From: CBDUEF01 sp018063485
Lineage (GTDB): Bacteria > Pseudomonadota > Alphaproteobacteria > Rhodobacterales > Rhodobacteraceae
Direction of reading: 5' to 3'
NCBI GenBank assembly: GCA_037045435.1
Contig: JBAOID010000016.1
Location: forward strand, 62,001-126,000
DNA: 64,000 nucleotides
The position numbers were made by a program, and so were the translations under genes. Below are positions 34,441 to 43,557 of the stretch, piece by piece; position 1 is the stretch's first letter; every line of letters begins with the position of its first letter. Below the pieces are notes generated by a model. It was not told the DNA's origin, made no database searches, and worked only from the letters and a program-made list of their open reading frames with translations.

Positions 34441-35104
34441 TCAGATTTGGGGGTTGGTGAAAACGGTGGCCCCGAGGCCCTCGTCTTCGGCAATGGCCAA
34501 GGCGGCAGGGCGGGCCTCCAGGGCGAGAAGGATATGGTGCAAGGCGCGATAGCGGCTGCTTGGAAAATAGCCGGGATGATCAGGGGGAACCGAGGCAAGC
34601 CAGCGCATCAACATGCCGATGTAATAGCCAAGAAGGCTGGGCTCGGTGGACAGCCATTTTGGGGCGTCGGCTGCTGACCATATCATTCAGCAAAGTCAAA
34701 AGGCTGTGCATATGAGCGCTGGCATGGGCCATGACGGCATCGACATGGGCCTCACCTGCGGTGCGCTCGGGGTAGAAAAGCTGCATCACGGTTGGGTGGA
34801 TATTGGTTGAGGTGAAGAACAGCCATTTCAGGAATGCAGCACGTTCGGCCGATTTGAGCGTGGGGGCCAGGGCCTGGTGCCGGTCGCACAAGTAAAGCAG
34901 GATCGCGGCGGTTTCGAACATCGGGCCATCAGGCGTTTCCATGGCGGGGATTTTGCCCATCGGATGCAGGGCGCGGTATTTTGGCGAGTTCAACTCGCCT
35001 GCCGCACGATCAATCTGGCGCGAATTATGCGGAACGCCAAGTTCGGCCAGCACCATCCGGATGGCAAGTGAGGCGGTGTCGGGAAAATAATGCAACGTAT
35101 ACAT
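34441..35104 (-). pseudogene. Glutathione S-transferase family protein, one-base frameshift
   Basis: N-terminal thioredoxin-like domain from ATG 35104: MYTLHYFPDTASLAIRMVLAELGVPH, PKYRALHPMGKIPAMETPDGPMFETAAILLYLCDRH (cis-Pro and the Glu-Thr that holds glutathione). The helical domain runs to LLTLLNDM near 34680, where the frame breaks; the next frame continues DAPKWLSTEPSLLGYYIGMLMRWLASVPP to TVFTNPQI at 34441. Length 664 equals 663 plus 1, so one extra base (probably CC near 34672) explains it. Restored protein about 220 residues. Upstream of sdaA with a 9-nt gap. A sequencing slip is more likely than true loss. Confidence 0.8.
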
Positions 35105-35235
35105 GAGCGGCCTCTTGGCGGTTTGGCCGCAGTATGGCCGATCAACGCCGCAAGCGTGAGGGGGAAAACGACGCTTTTGAACGGCCAGCGGCGGAAAGGT
35201 GAAATAGGAGCTCATCTTTCCACTTTCGTGCCCGG

Positions 35236-36576
35236 TCAGGACGCAATGAAATCAGCGATCAATTTCAGGTTCAGCGCGATGATAACAATGGTGACCAAAG
35301 TGGCAAATATCACCAGCCAGCGCGGCGCAACCAACGCGCCCATTTTGGCTCGGTCGGCCGTGAACATCACCAAAGGGACGACTGCGAAGGACAATTGCAG
35401 CGACAGAACGACTTGGGTGAGGATCAGCAATTCGCCGGTGCCCTGACCGCCGTAGTATAGTGTGACCCCGGCGGCCGGGATGATGGCAATGGCGCGCGTA
35501 ACAAGGCGGCGCAGCCATGGCGGCAGTCGGATCTGCAAGAACCCCTCCATCACGGCCTGGCCTGCAAGGGTGGCGGTGACGGTCGAGTTCAGCCCGCAAG
35601 CCAGCAGCGCTACGGCAAACAGCATCGGCGCAAGGCCCGAGCCGAGCAGGGGGCCGATCAATTCATGTGCATCGCCCAATTCCGCCACCTGGGTCTGGCC
35701 CGAGACATGGAAAGCGCGCGGCGAGGATCAGGATCGAGGCGTTGATCAGCAAGCGCAAAGCATGAGCGCGATGGTGCTGTCCCAGGTGGCAAAGCGCAGG
35801 GCTTCGCGCTTTTCGGGCAGGGTATTGCCATAGGCGCGGGTCTGCACGATGGCCGAGTGCAGATAAAGGTTATGCGGCATGACAGTAGCCCCAAGGATGC
35901 CAAGGGCCAGATACAGCATCTCGGGGTTTCTGATGATTTCGACCGTGGGGGCAAAGCCGCGGATCACATCGCCCCAGACCGGATCGGCCAGAACGATCTG
36001 GATGCCGAAACAGACAGTGCGATGACGCCCAAAAGCACGATCACGAAGGCCTCAAGCCAGCGAAAGCCCTTGGTTTGCAGCCACAGGATCAGGAACACAT
36101 CCAGCGCGGTGATCAAGACGCCCAATTCCAGCGGGATGCCGAACAGCAGGTTCAGGCCGATGGCGGTGCCGATCACCTCGGCGATATCGGTGGCGATGAT
36201 GGCGATTTCGGCCGAGAGCCCAGAGCGGGATCGACACCCATTTCGGAAAGGCATCACGGCAGGCCTGCGCCAGATCGCGCCCCGAGGCGATGGCAAGGCG
36301 CGCGCATAAAGATTGCAGCACGACAGCCATGATGTTCGAGATCAGCGCCACCACCAGCAGCGTATAGCCAAAACTGGCACCGCCCGCGATGCTGGTTGCC
36401 CAGTTGCCGGGGTCCATATAGCCCACGGCCACCAGATAACCCGGACCAAGAAAGGCAGCAAAGCGCCGCCATGTGCCTTTGGGCAGGGCAACCGAGGCGT
36501 GGACATCCGACAGCGCCGCCTCACCGCGTGGCTGTCGCCAGTTGCTGCTGCGCAGATCGAAGGGGGATTGGGCCAT
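35236..36576 (-). pseudogene. mntH: Nramp-family Mn2+/H+ symporter, four compensating one-base indels
   Basis: Starts at ATG 36576 (MAQSPFDLRSSNWRQ). Segment 1 has FLGPGYLVAVGYMDPGNWATSIAGGASFGYTLL with the DPGN metal site. After PLW near 36220 an extra G shifts to LSAEIAIIATDIAEVIGTAIGLNLLFG; a missing base near 36009 shifts to GIQIVLADPVWGDVIRGFAPT and ILGATVMPHNLYLHSAIVQTR (the MPHN site). Near 35755 and 35712 two more breaks lead to INASILILAA, then FHVSGQTQVAELGDA and the C-terminus. Two insertions and two deletions cancel (1341 nt). Eleven or so membrane helices. All indels sit in short repeats and key motifs are intact, so I favour sequence error over decay. Metal-responsive operator upstream. 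Confidence 0.85.
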
Positions 36577-36590
36577 GTCTCGCCTGTTAA

Positions 36591-36605
36591 TGAGAATTAT
36601 TCGCA
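36591..36605. promoter_or_regulatory. Fur/Mur-family-like operator of mntH
   Basis: TGAGAATTATTCGCA, a near-palindrome (GAGAAT-T-ATTCGC, one mismatch) 14 nt upstream of the mntH start. It resembles Fur-family boxes. In alphaproteobacteria the Fur homologue Mur represses mntH with manganese, so this is the expected place and shape. Not tested against a matrix. Confidence 0.5.
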
Positions 36606-36713
36606 ATATAGAAGGCGGCACTTTGCTGTCAAGGGTCTGTCTGCCGAACAAAAGCTGCTCGAATCCCGGTGCCACTGTGCCTATAAGGGGCAAACGCCCC
36701 AATGGAGACTGCC

Positions 36714-37502
36714 ATGCCCGCCGAGCTTTCCCCGATCGACAAAGCCAAATTCGTTGCCGCCAAACGCGCGGTTGAATTCGTGGAAAGCGGGATGAAAGTG
36801 GGCCTTGGCACCGGATCGACGGCGGCCTGGATGGTGCGCTGTCTGGCCGAGCGGATGCGTGAAGAGGGGCTGAAGGTTGTAGGGGTACCCACGTCGACGC
36901 GCACGGCGGCGCTGGCGCAGTCTTTGGGGATTCCCACCACCTCGCTCGATGATGCGAAATGGCTGGATCTGACGATAGATGGCGCGGATGAGTTTGACCC
37001 CAACCTTGCCCTGATCAAGGGCGGCGGGGCGGCGCTGTTGCAAGAAAAGATCGTGGCAACCGCTTCTGACCAGATGATCGTGATCGCCGATGCAGCCAAG
37101 GGGGTGCAGCAATTGGGGGCGTTTCCGCTGCCGATTGAGGTGATTCCCTTCGGCTGGCAGACCACCAAGGCGCTGGTCGAGGAAACCCTGGTGTCGCTGG
37201 ATGTGTTGAACCGCGATGTGACTTTGCGGATGAATGGCGACAAGCCGCTGTTGACCGACGAGTCGAATTACATCCTTGATCTGCATCTGATGCGAATCGG
37301 CAATCCACGCCAAATGGCGATGGTGCTGAACCAGATCCCAGGCGTGGTCGAGAATGGTCTTTTCATCGACATTTGCGACATTGTGGTGATTGGCCATGGG
37401 GATGGCCGGGTGGTGGTGCGCGATATCAACGCGGGTTCGGAAACCGCCGGGCAGATCGAATTTGCGCCGAGCGACAATATTTTCGCTGATCTGGGGGATT
37501 GA
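36714..37502 (+). CDS. rpiA: Ribose-5-phosphate isomerase A
   Basis: 262 residues. Interconverts ribose 5-phosphate and ribulose 5-phosphate. GLGTGSTAAWMV near residue 34, DGADEFDPNLALIKGGGAALLQEKIVA near 90 (catalytic Asp, Glu and Lys), and the C-terminal DICDIVVIGHGDG. GGAG at 36705-36708 favours ATG 36714 over the in-frame ATG at 36702. Stop is 3 nt before gor. Confidence 0.95.
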   Translation: MPAELSPIDKAKFVAAKRAVEFVESGMKVGLGTGSTAAWMVRCLAERMREEGLKVVGVPTSTRTAALAQSLGIPTTSLDDAKWLDLTIDGADEFDPNLALIKGGGAALLQEKIVATASDQMIVIADAAKGVQQLGAFPLPIEVIPFGWQTTKALVEETLVSLDVLNRDVTLRMNGDKPLLTDESNYILDLHLMRIGNPRQMAMVLNQIPGVVENGLFIDICDIVVIGHGDGRVVVRDINAGSETAGQIEFAPSDNIFADLGD

Positions 37503-37505
37503 GGT

Positions 37506-38867
37506 TTGGCTTTTGACTATGACCTTTTCGTCATCGGTGGCGGCTCGGGCGGGGTGCGCGCGGCGCGGATCGCGGCGGCTGAGGGTGGGGCAAAGGTTGG
37601 TCTGGCCGAGGAAAGCCGGATGGGTGGCACTTGTGTCATCAGGGGCTGTGTGCCCAAAAAGCTGATGGTGTTTGCATCGGGCTTTCCGGGGGCGGTGGAC
37701 GAGGCGCGTGCTTACGGCTGGGATGCACAGATCGGCGCGTTTGACTGGCCGCGATTTCGGGGCGCATTGGCGGCTGAGTTGGATCGGCTGGAAGCGGCCT
37801 ATCGCGGCACGCTGAAAAATGCGGGCGTCACGGTGCATGACGCGCGCGCGGTGCTGGAGGATGCGCATAGCGTGCGGCTCTCCAGCGGTGAGACATTTAC
37901 CGCCAAGCATATCTTGATTGCCACTGGCGGCTGGCCGTTTGTGCCCGACATTCCAGGACGCGATTTGGCGATCACGTCAAATGAGATCTTCCATCTGGAC
38001 GCCTTGCCCCAGCGGGCGCTGGTGGTTGGCGGCGGTTTCATTGCCAGCGAATTCGCCTGTATCCTGAACGGGTTGGGGGTAAAGGTTTCGCAATATTACC
38101 GGGGCGCGCAGATCTTGCGCGGCTTTGACGATGAGGCGCGGGGCCACGTGGCCAATGCGATGCAGGCGGCAGGGGTCGCCATCCATTGCGGCACCGATGT
38201 GATGCGGCTTGAGAAATCGGCGGCGGGCATCACGGCGGTGGCGACGGATGGATCAGAAGCCGAATTTGATCTGGTGCTTTATGCCACCGGGCGCGCGCCA
38301 AACAGCCAAGGGCTGGGGCTTGAGGCGCTGGGCGTGGAAATCGGGCGTAACGGCGAAATCAAGGTTGATGGGTGGAGCCAGACGGCGGTGCCCTCGATCT
38401 ATGCGGTGGGCGATGTGACTGACCGCATCAACCTGACGCCAGTGGCAATCCGTGAGGGCCATGCTTTTGCCGATACGGTTTTCCGCGGTGTGCCCGTGCA
38501 GGCCGATCATGCGCTTGTGCCTTCGGCGGTGTTCACACAACCCGAACTTGGCACCATCGGAATGAGTGAAGAGGCCGCGCGGGCTTCGGGGCCGGTCGAG
38601 ATTTACACCGCCGCTTTCCGCCCGATGCGCAGCCTGTTTGCCGGCAGCCAAGCGCGGGTGTTGTTCAAGCTGGTGGTTTGCGCCACGACGCGCCAAGTGC
38701 TGGGCTGTCATATTGTCGGCCCTGATGCGGGCGAGATGATCCAGCTTGCGGCGATTGCGATCAAGATGGGGGCCACGAAAGAGGATTTTGATCGCACGGT
38801 TGCGGTGCATCCCACGATGTCGGAAGAATTGGTGACCATGCGCAAGCCCGTGCGGGTTTTTAACTGA
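37506..38867 (+). CDS. gor: Glutathione-disulfide reductase
   Basis: 453 residues, FAD flavoenzyme reducing oxidised glutathione with NADPH. FAD loop DLFVIGGGSGGVRAARIAAAEGG, redox-active disulfide GGTCVIRGCVPKKLM near residue 45, NADP motif LVVGGGFIASEFACILNGLG near 175, and the C-terminal His-Glu pair in VAVHPTMSEELV near 440. Starts with TTG behind GAGG, 3 nt after the rpiA stop; no ATG lies near the conserved N-terminus, so the TTG is firm. Confidence 0.94.
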   Translation: MAFDYDLFVIGGGSGGVRAARIAAAEGGAKVGLAEESRMGGTCVIRGCVPKKLMVFASGFPGAVDEARAYGWDAQIGAFDWPRFRGALAAELDRLEAAYRGTLKNAGVTVHDARAVLEDAHSVRLSSGETFTAKHILIATGGWPFVPDIPGRDLAITSNEIFHLDALPQRALVVGGGFIASEFACILNGLGVKVSQYYRGAQILRGFDDEARGHVANAMQAAGVAIHCGTDVMRLEKSAAGITAVATDGSEAEFDLVLYATGRAPNSQGLGLEALGVEIGRNGEIKVDGWSQTAVPSIYAVGDVTDRINLTPVAIREGHAFADTVFRGVPVQADHALVPSAVFTQPELGTIGMSEEAARASGPVEIYTAAFRPMRSLFAGSQARVLFKLVVCATTRQVLGCHIVGPDAGEMIQLAAIAIKMGATKEDFDRTVAVHPTMSEELVTMRKPVRVFN

Positions 38868-38894
38868 GGTTTCCCGGATAAATCAGCCTCTTCG

Positions 38895-38922
38895 CTTGAT
38901 TTTCCGGGTTTGATGCCCAATT
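38895..38922 (+). promoter_or_regulatory. Heat-shock (sigma-32-like) promoter candidate of hflKC
   Basis: CTTGATT at 38895-38901, 14-nt spacer, CCCAATT at 38916-38922, close to the RpoH consensus CTTGAA and CCCATNT. Lies 32 nt before hflK, whose operon handles damaged membrane proteins. Judged by eye only. Confidence 0.4.
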
Positions 38923-38953
38923 CAGGGCCAAGAGTAATACGAAAGGGTGATCA

Positions 38954-40144
38954 ATGGCTGGTGGCGGAGGCCCATGGGGCGGCGGAGGCGGCTCGAATGG
39001 CGATGATCGTGGCAGCGGCGACAATCGCGGCGATGATCGGCGTGGTGGCGGCGGACGGCGTCCAGGAGAGGGGCCGCAGATCCCCGAAATTGACGAGCTG
39101 ATGAAAAAGGGCACCGACAAGCTGCGTGTCTTGATGGGCGGGCGTGGGCGGGGCGATCCTCCGGGCGGCAATGGTGGTGGTGGCGCTAACCCGTTGTTTT
39201 CGCGCCAGGGCCTGATGTTCGGTGGCCTTGGCGTGGTCTTGCTTTGGAGCTTTATGTCCTTTTACACCGTCAAGCCCGAGGAGCGTTCGGTTGAATTGTT
39301 CTTGGGCGAATTCTCCAGTATCGGCAATCCGGGGCTGAATTTTGCGCCTTGGCCGGTGATGACAGCAGAAATCGTGCAAGCCACCGGTGAGCGTACAACA
39401 GATATCGGCACCGGATCAGGTGGCGAGATGGACACCGGGCTGATGCTGACGCGCGACCAGAACATCGTGGATATCGAGTTTCAGGTGGTCTGGAACATTT
39501 CGGACCCGGCGAAATACCTGTTCAATCTGGCCGATCCGACAGACACCATTCGGGCCGTGGCTGAAAGCGCGATGCGCGACATCATCGCGCGCTCGGAACT
39601 GGCACCGATCTTGAACCGTGACCGCGGCTTGATCACCACCGATCTGCAAGCGGCGGTGCAGGGCACGATGGACAGCTATGATTCCGGGATCAAGATCGTG
39701 CGGATCAACTTTGACCGTGCCGATCCGCCGCGTGAGGTGATCGACGCCTTCCGCGAAGTGCAGTCGGCACAACAACAACGCGACCGGCTGGAAAAAGACG
39801 CCGATGCCTATGCCAACAAGGTGACAGCGGGCGCACGCGGTGCGGCAGCACAATTGAGCGAGGAGGCCGAGGCCTACCGCGCTCAGGTGGTCAATGATTC
39901 CGAGGGCGAGGCCAGCCGATTCAATTCGGTCTATGCCGAATATGTCAAGGCGCCAGAGGTGACACGCAAACGGATGTATCTGGAAACCATGGAAAAAATT
40001 CTGGGCGGTATGAACAAGGTGATCCTTGATGGCGTTGGGTCGGGCGCGGGCGGTCAGGGTGTTGTGCCGTTCTTGCCGCTGAATGAACTTGGCCGGATGG
40101 GGGCTGCGGGCACTGCTGCGGCAACCGAAGGAGGGGCGAACTGA
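38954..40144 (+). CDS. hflK: FtsH protease regulator HflK
   Basis: 396 residues. Gly/Arg/Asp-rich N-terminal 75 residues in the cytoplasm, one membrane helix (LMFGGLGVVLLWSFMSFYTV near 82-102), then a periplasmic SPFH/band 7 domain (VKPEERSVELFLGEF, NIVDIEFQVVWNISDPAKYLFN) and a coiled coil rich in Arg, Glu and Ala. With HflC it forms a large cage around FtsH and limits its access to substrates. Stop overlaps the hflC start (TGATG). Confidence 0.93.
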   Translation: MAGGGGPWGGGGGSNGDDRGSGDNRGDDRRGGGGRRPGEGPQIPEIDELMKKGTDKLRVLMGGRGRGDPPGGNGGGGANPLFSRQGLMFGGLGVVLLWSFMSFYTVKPEERSVELFLGEFSSIGNPGLNFAPWPVMTAEIVQATGERTTDIGTGSGGEMDTGLMLTRDQNIVDIEFQVVWNISDPAKYLFNLADPTDTIRAVAESAMRDIIARSELAPILNRDRGLITTDLQAAVQGTMDSYDSGIKIVRINFDRADPPREVIDAFREVQSAQQQRDRLEKDADAYANKVTAGARGAAAQLSEEAEAYRAQVVNDSEGEASRFNSVYAEYVKAPEVTRKRMYLETMEKILGGMNKVILDGVGSGAGGQGVVPFLPLNELGRMGAAGTAAATEGGAN

Positions 40145-41031
40145 TGAAAGCCATTTTGATCATTCCCGCCGCCGTAATTGTTGTGGCCGGTATCTTGTCG
40201 TCGATGTTCATCGTGGATGAGCGTGAGCGGGTGCTGGTGCTGCAATTTGGCCAGGTGAAACAGGTGGTTTCCGAGCCGGGCCTGAACTTCAAGATCCCGC
40301 TCATCCAAGAAGTCGTGCGCTATGAGGACCGGATCTTGGGGCTTCCGACCAAACCTCTGGAGGTCACGCCGCTGGATGACCGCCGCTTGGTGGTTGACGC
40401 TTTCGCACGCTGGCGGATCGTTGATCTGCGCGCTTTCCGTCAGGCGGTTGGGGCCGGGGCAGAACAGACCGCACGCGACAGGCTTGACCGGATTGTGAAC
40501 GCGGCTATCCGTGAGGTGCTGGGTTCGGTTCCCTCACAGCGGGTGTTGTCTGAAGACCGAACCAGTCTGATGAATCAGATCCGCGACATCGCGCGTCGTG
40601 AAGCACTTGATCTGGGCGTTGACGTGATCGACGTGCGCCTGACGCGCACCGATTTGCCGGTGCAAAACCTTGAGGCAACCTTTGCGCGGATGCGGGCCGA
40701 GCGCCAGCGTGAGGCGGCGGACGAAATCGCGCGAGGCGGTGAGGCGGCACAGCGGGTGCGGGCGGCGGCAGACCGGACCGTGGTTGAATTGACCTCGCAG
40801 GCGCGAAAAGAGGCCGAGGTGATCCGCGGTGAAGCCGATGCGCAACGCAACGCGATCTATGCCGATGCCTTTGGCAAAGACCCTGAGTTTTTCGCCTTTA
40901 CCCGTTCGCTCACCTCTTACGGGCGGGCGTTGCAACCGGGTAATTCCTCGATCGTGATGGCCCCGGACTCCGAATTCTTTGACTATCTGAATTCGGCGAA
41001 GGCTCCGGTGGTGGCCCCGGAGGCGCCATGA
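40144..41031 (+). CDS. hflC: FtsH protease regulator HflC
   Basis: 295 residues. N-terminal membrane anchor (KAILIIPAAVIVVAGILSSMFIV), SPFH domain (DERERVLVLQFGQVKQVVSEPGLNFKIPLIQEVVRYEDRI), long helical region (ARMRAERQREAADEIARGGEAAQRVRAAADRT) and the conserved FFAFTRSLTSYGRAL plus FFDYL end. Partner of HflK. Translationally coupled to both neighbours (TGATG upstream, ATGA downstream). Confidence 0.93.
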   Translation: MKAILIIPAAVIVVAGILSSMFIVDERERVLVLQFGQVKQVVSEPGLNFKIPLIQEVVRYEDRILGLPTKPLEVTPLDDRRLVVDAFARWRIVDLRAFRQAVGAGAEQTARDRLDRIVNAAIREVLGSVPSQRVLSEDRTSLMNQIRDIARREALDLGVDVIDVRLTRTDLPVQNLEATFARMRAERQREAADEIARGGEAAQRVRAAADRTVVELTSQARKEAEVIRGEADAQRNAIYADAFGKDPEFFAFTRSLTSYGRALQPGNSSIVMAPDSEFFDYLNSAKAPVVAPEAP

Positions 41032-41222
41032 GCGCCTTGCTTTTGGGGCTGGGTATGGTTTGCGTGATCGAGGGGCTGGTGCTTGCACTGGCCCCTTTGC
41101 GTTTGGAACAGATATTGCAGGCTCTGGCCGAAATCGGACCCGAGCGACGTCGGGTGCTTGGCCTGATTGTGGTGGCGCTGGGGGTTGGTTTGGTGGCTTT
41201 GGCGCGAAACATGGCCGGTTGA
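41028..41222 (+). CDS. DUF2065 small membrane protein
   Basis: 64 residues, two hydrophobic segments (LLLGLGMVCVIEGLVLALAPL and VLGLIVVALGVGLVALA) with RLEQILQALAEIGPERRRVLG between. DUF2065 proteins sit in hflKC operons throughout proteobacteria; function unknown. ATGA overlap with hflC. Confidence 0.85.
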   Translation: MSALLLGLGMVCVIEGLVLALAPLRLEQILQALAEIGPERRRVLGLIVVALGVGLVALARNMAG

Positions 41223-41407
41223 TGCGCCGAAACTGGCCGATGGGCAGGCCCGGGCCGCGCGGACGCTGTGACAAATCCGGTCACAACAGTTTGAGCCGCC
41301 GAGATCGGCTTTGCATTGCGCGAAATGGCGCTAAGGTGGACAGTAAGTCGTGTTTTCGTTCCGGCCCCCGATGACTGCGGGGCCAAGATCATCCAGGGAG
41401 TTCGCAC

Positions 41408-42886
41408 GTGAACGGTCAATCCACTGCTCTTGTTCTGCCTTTTCGCCGGCGTGGTGCCGGGTTGTTTCCGGCCATCGGTCTGGGTCTTGCGCTGGCGCTG
41501 GCACCCGCCGTCCAGGTTGAAGCGCGAGGAGCGCCAGAAAGTTTCGCCGATCTGGCGCAGCAGATCAGCCCTTCGGTGGTGAACATCACCACCACGGCGA
41601 TTGTAGCGGCCCCCACCGGTAGCGACGGCGGGCCAATGGTGCCGCCCGGATCGCCATTTGAGCAATTCTTCAACGATTTCATGGATCAGAACGGCAAAGG
41701 CCAGAATGAGCCACAGCGGTCCGAAGCCTTGGGTTCGGGGTTTGTGGTTTCGGCTGATGGCTATATCGTGACCAACAACCATGTGATCGAGGGCGCGGAT
41801 CAGATCGAGGTGGAGTTCTTTTCTGGCAAGCGTCTGAGCGCCAAGCTGGTTGGCACTGATCTGAAAACCGATATTGCGGTGTTGAAAGTGGACAGCCCCG
41901 AGCCACTGCCCTTTGTCGCTTTTGGCGATTCCGATGCGATGCGGGTCGGGGATTGGGTGATGGCGGTGGGCAACCCGTTGGGCCAGGGGTTTTCGGTTTC
42001 GGCTGGCATCGTGTCGGCACGCGGGCGTGAGCTTTCGGGCAGCTATGACGATTTCCTGCAAACCGATGCCGCGATCAACAAGGGCAACTCGGGCGGGCCA
42101 CTGTTCAATATGGATGGGCAGGTGATCGGGGTGAATACCGCGATTTTGTCGCCCACGGGCGGCTCGATCGGGATCGGCTTCTCGATGGCGTCGAATGTGG
42201 TTTCCAAAGTGGTGACGCAGCTTGAGCAGTTCGGTGAAACCCGGCGTGGCTGGCTGGGTGTACGGATTCAGGACGTGACGCAGGATGTGGCCGATGCGAT
42301 GGGTCTGGCGGCGGCCAAGGGCGCATTGATCACCGATGTGCCGGAAGGCCCTGCGAAAGCCTCGGGTCTGCTGGCGGGCGATGTGATCTTGTCCTTCAAC
42401 GGCCAAGAGATCAAAGATGTGCGCGATCTGACCCGCATTGTGGCCGACAGCCCGATTGGCGAAGCCGTGCCGGTGGAAGTTCAGCGCAGCGGCGAAGCCA
42501 AAACCATCTCGGTGACTTTGGGGCGGCGCGAAACCGATGAAGCCACTGATGTGAAACCTGCCGCTGACAAGCAGGCGATCGAACCGAAAGAGATGCAGTT
42601 GCTGGGCCTCACGTTGATGCCGGTAACCGATCAGGTGGCCAAGGATCTGAACATGCCCGTCGGCAGTGAAGGTTTGGCGGTGACCCATGTCGAAGTGACT
42701 TCGGAGGCGATGACCAAGGGGGTTGCGGCGGGAGATGTGATTGTTGAGGCAGGCCAGCAGAAGGTGGTCACTGTCAAGGATTTGCAAGATCGCGTGCAAG
42801 AGGCCAAGGATGCCGGGCGCAAGTCGATCTTGCTGTTGATCCGCCGGCAAGGTGATCCGCGTTTTGTCGCGCTTTCGGTAGAATGA
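41408..42886 (+). CDS. degP: Do-family periplasmic serine protease (DegP/MucD)
   Basis: 492 residues. N-terminal signal (GLFPAIGLGLALALAPAVQVEA), trypsin-like domain with His in YIVTNNHVIEGA near residue 120, Asp in LKTDIAVLKV near 157 and Ser in NKGNSGGPLFN near 230. Two PDZ domains follow (RRGWLGVRIQDVTQDVADAMGL, and the second around residues 395-490). Degrades misfolded envelope proteins. 185 bp after DUF2065, so it may have its own promoter. Strong terminator 21 nt downstream. Confidence 0.93.
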   Translation: MNGQSTALVLPFRRRGAGLFPAIGLGLALALAPAVQVEARGAPESFADLAQQISPSVVNITTTAIVAAPTGSDGGPMVPPGSPFEQFFNDFMDQNGKGQNEPQRSEALGSGFVVSADGYIVTNNHVIEGADQIEVEFFSGKRLSAKLVGTDLKTDIAVLKVDSPEPLPFVAFGDSDAMRVGDWVMAVGNPLGQGFSVSAGIVSARGRELSGSYDDFLQTDAAINKGNSGGPLFNMDGQVIGVNTAILSPTGGSIGIGFSMASNVVSKVVTQLEQFGETRRGWLGVRIQDVTQDVADAMGLAAAKGALITDVPEGPAKASGLLAGDVILSFNGQEIKDVRDLTRIVADSPIGEAVPVEVQRSGEAKTISVTLGRRETDEATDVKPAADKQAIEPKEMQLLGLTLMPVTDQVAKDLNMPVGSEGLAVTHVEVTSEAMTKGVAAGDVIVEAGQQKVVTVKDLQDRVQEAKDAGRKSILLLIRRQGDPRFVALSVE

Positions 42887-42906
42887 TTGATCCGCGTTGG
42901 TGATTT

Positions 42907-42936
42907 CGGGCGGTGGGGCAACCTGCCGCCCGTTTT
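42907..42936 (+). terminator. Intrinsic terminator of degP
   Basis: CGGGCGG at 42907-42913 pairs with CCGCCCG at 42926-42932, enclosing TGGGGCAACCTG, which can extend the stem, and is followed by TTTT. Confidence 0.7.
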
Positions 42937-43557
42937 CATACGCGGCGCACGAGAGGGGGGGCACACTCGCTGCGCGGCCGCTGGCCGCGTCCCCGGTGGG
43001 ATATTCTTGGCGACTATATGCTTTGCAAAGCAAACCCCGAATCCCATTTCAAGGGCGGGGGTGAATGCGATGAACCTCACAGATCCTTTCTTGACAGAAT
43101 AAACAGCGGCTCGCGAATGTCTGGAGCATTCGCCTTGGGCCGGCGGAGTTTTTTGCCCCAATGCGGCGGTTAGGATAGGCGCAAGAAACCCGAAGGCAAA
43201 TCCCATCGCCCTGGCCTCTACCAGTGTGGCGGATGAATCTGGTGTTTGCTTTTGGTCGGGCGCCCTGAGGAACCTGGAATAGGCTTGGCGCAGGAAGATC
43301 AGACCCATTTCAGCCATAGTATGGTCGTTGCTTGCGAGGTTCGATTCGGCGCTTCATGTGTCGGCAGAATCCCATGGACGCTTGCCAATGGTGATGATTT
43401 GCGCCACGGAAAGTCGCCCTGATAATGGTTTGGCAGCTCAAGCCATACTTGCGCGCACTGCTCTGCCAGCCTGACGCGCATTTTCGCCCGAAGTTTCAAT
43501 AATCTGCCATTTCGGCACCTCTGGCTGGCGTATGGAAACACGCCATTCTTCCAGAAC
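42937..43557. other. Intergenic stretch between degP and the RES toxin gene
   Basis: About 620 bp without a supported gene. Contains a degraded spacer repeat (CCCCGGTGGGATATTCTTGG near 42990), and a hairpin GCGAATG (43113-43119), 7-nt loop, CATTCGC (43127-43133) next to a TTGACA. A minus-strand open frame at 43299-43541 (LRAKMRVRLAEQCAQVWLELPNHYQGDF) has no ribosome site and no recognisable family. Confidence 0.45.

Noticed and set aside
40910..43033. Minus-strand open frame of 707 codons opposite hflC and degP
   Set aside because: It is the antisense shadow of two well-supported genes; codon bias of high-GC genes keeps it open. Its composition (His, Arg and Gln rich) is not family-like and it has no ribosome site.
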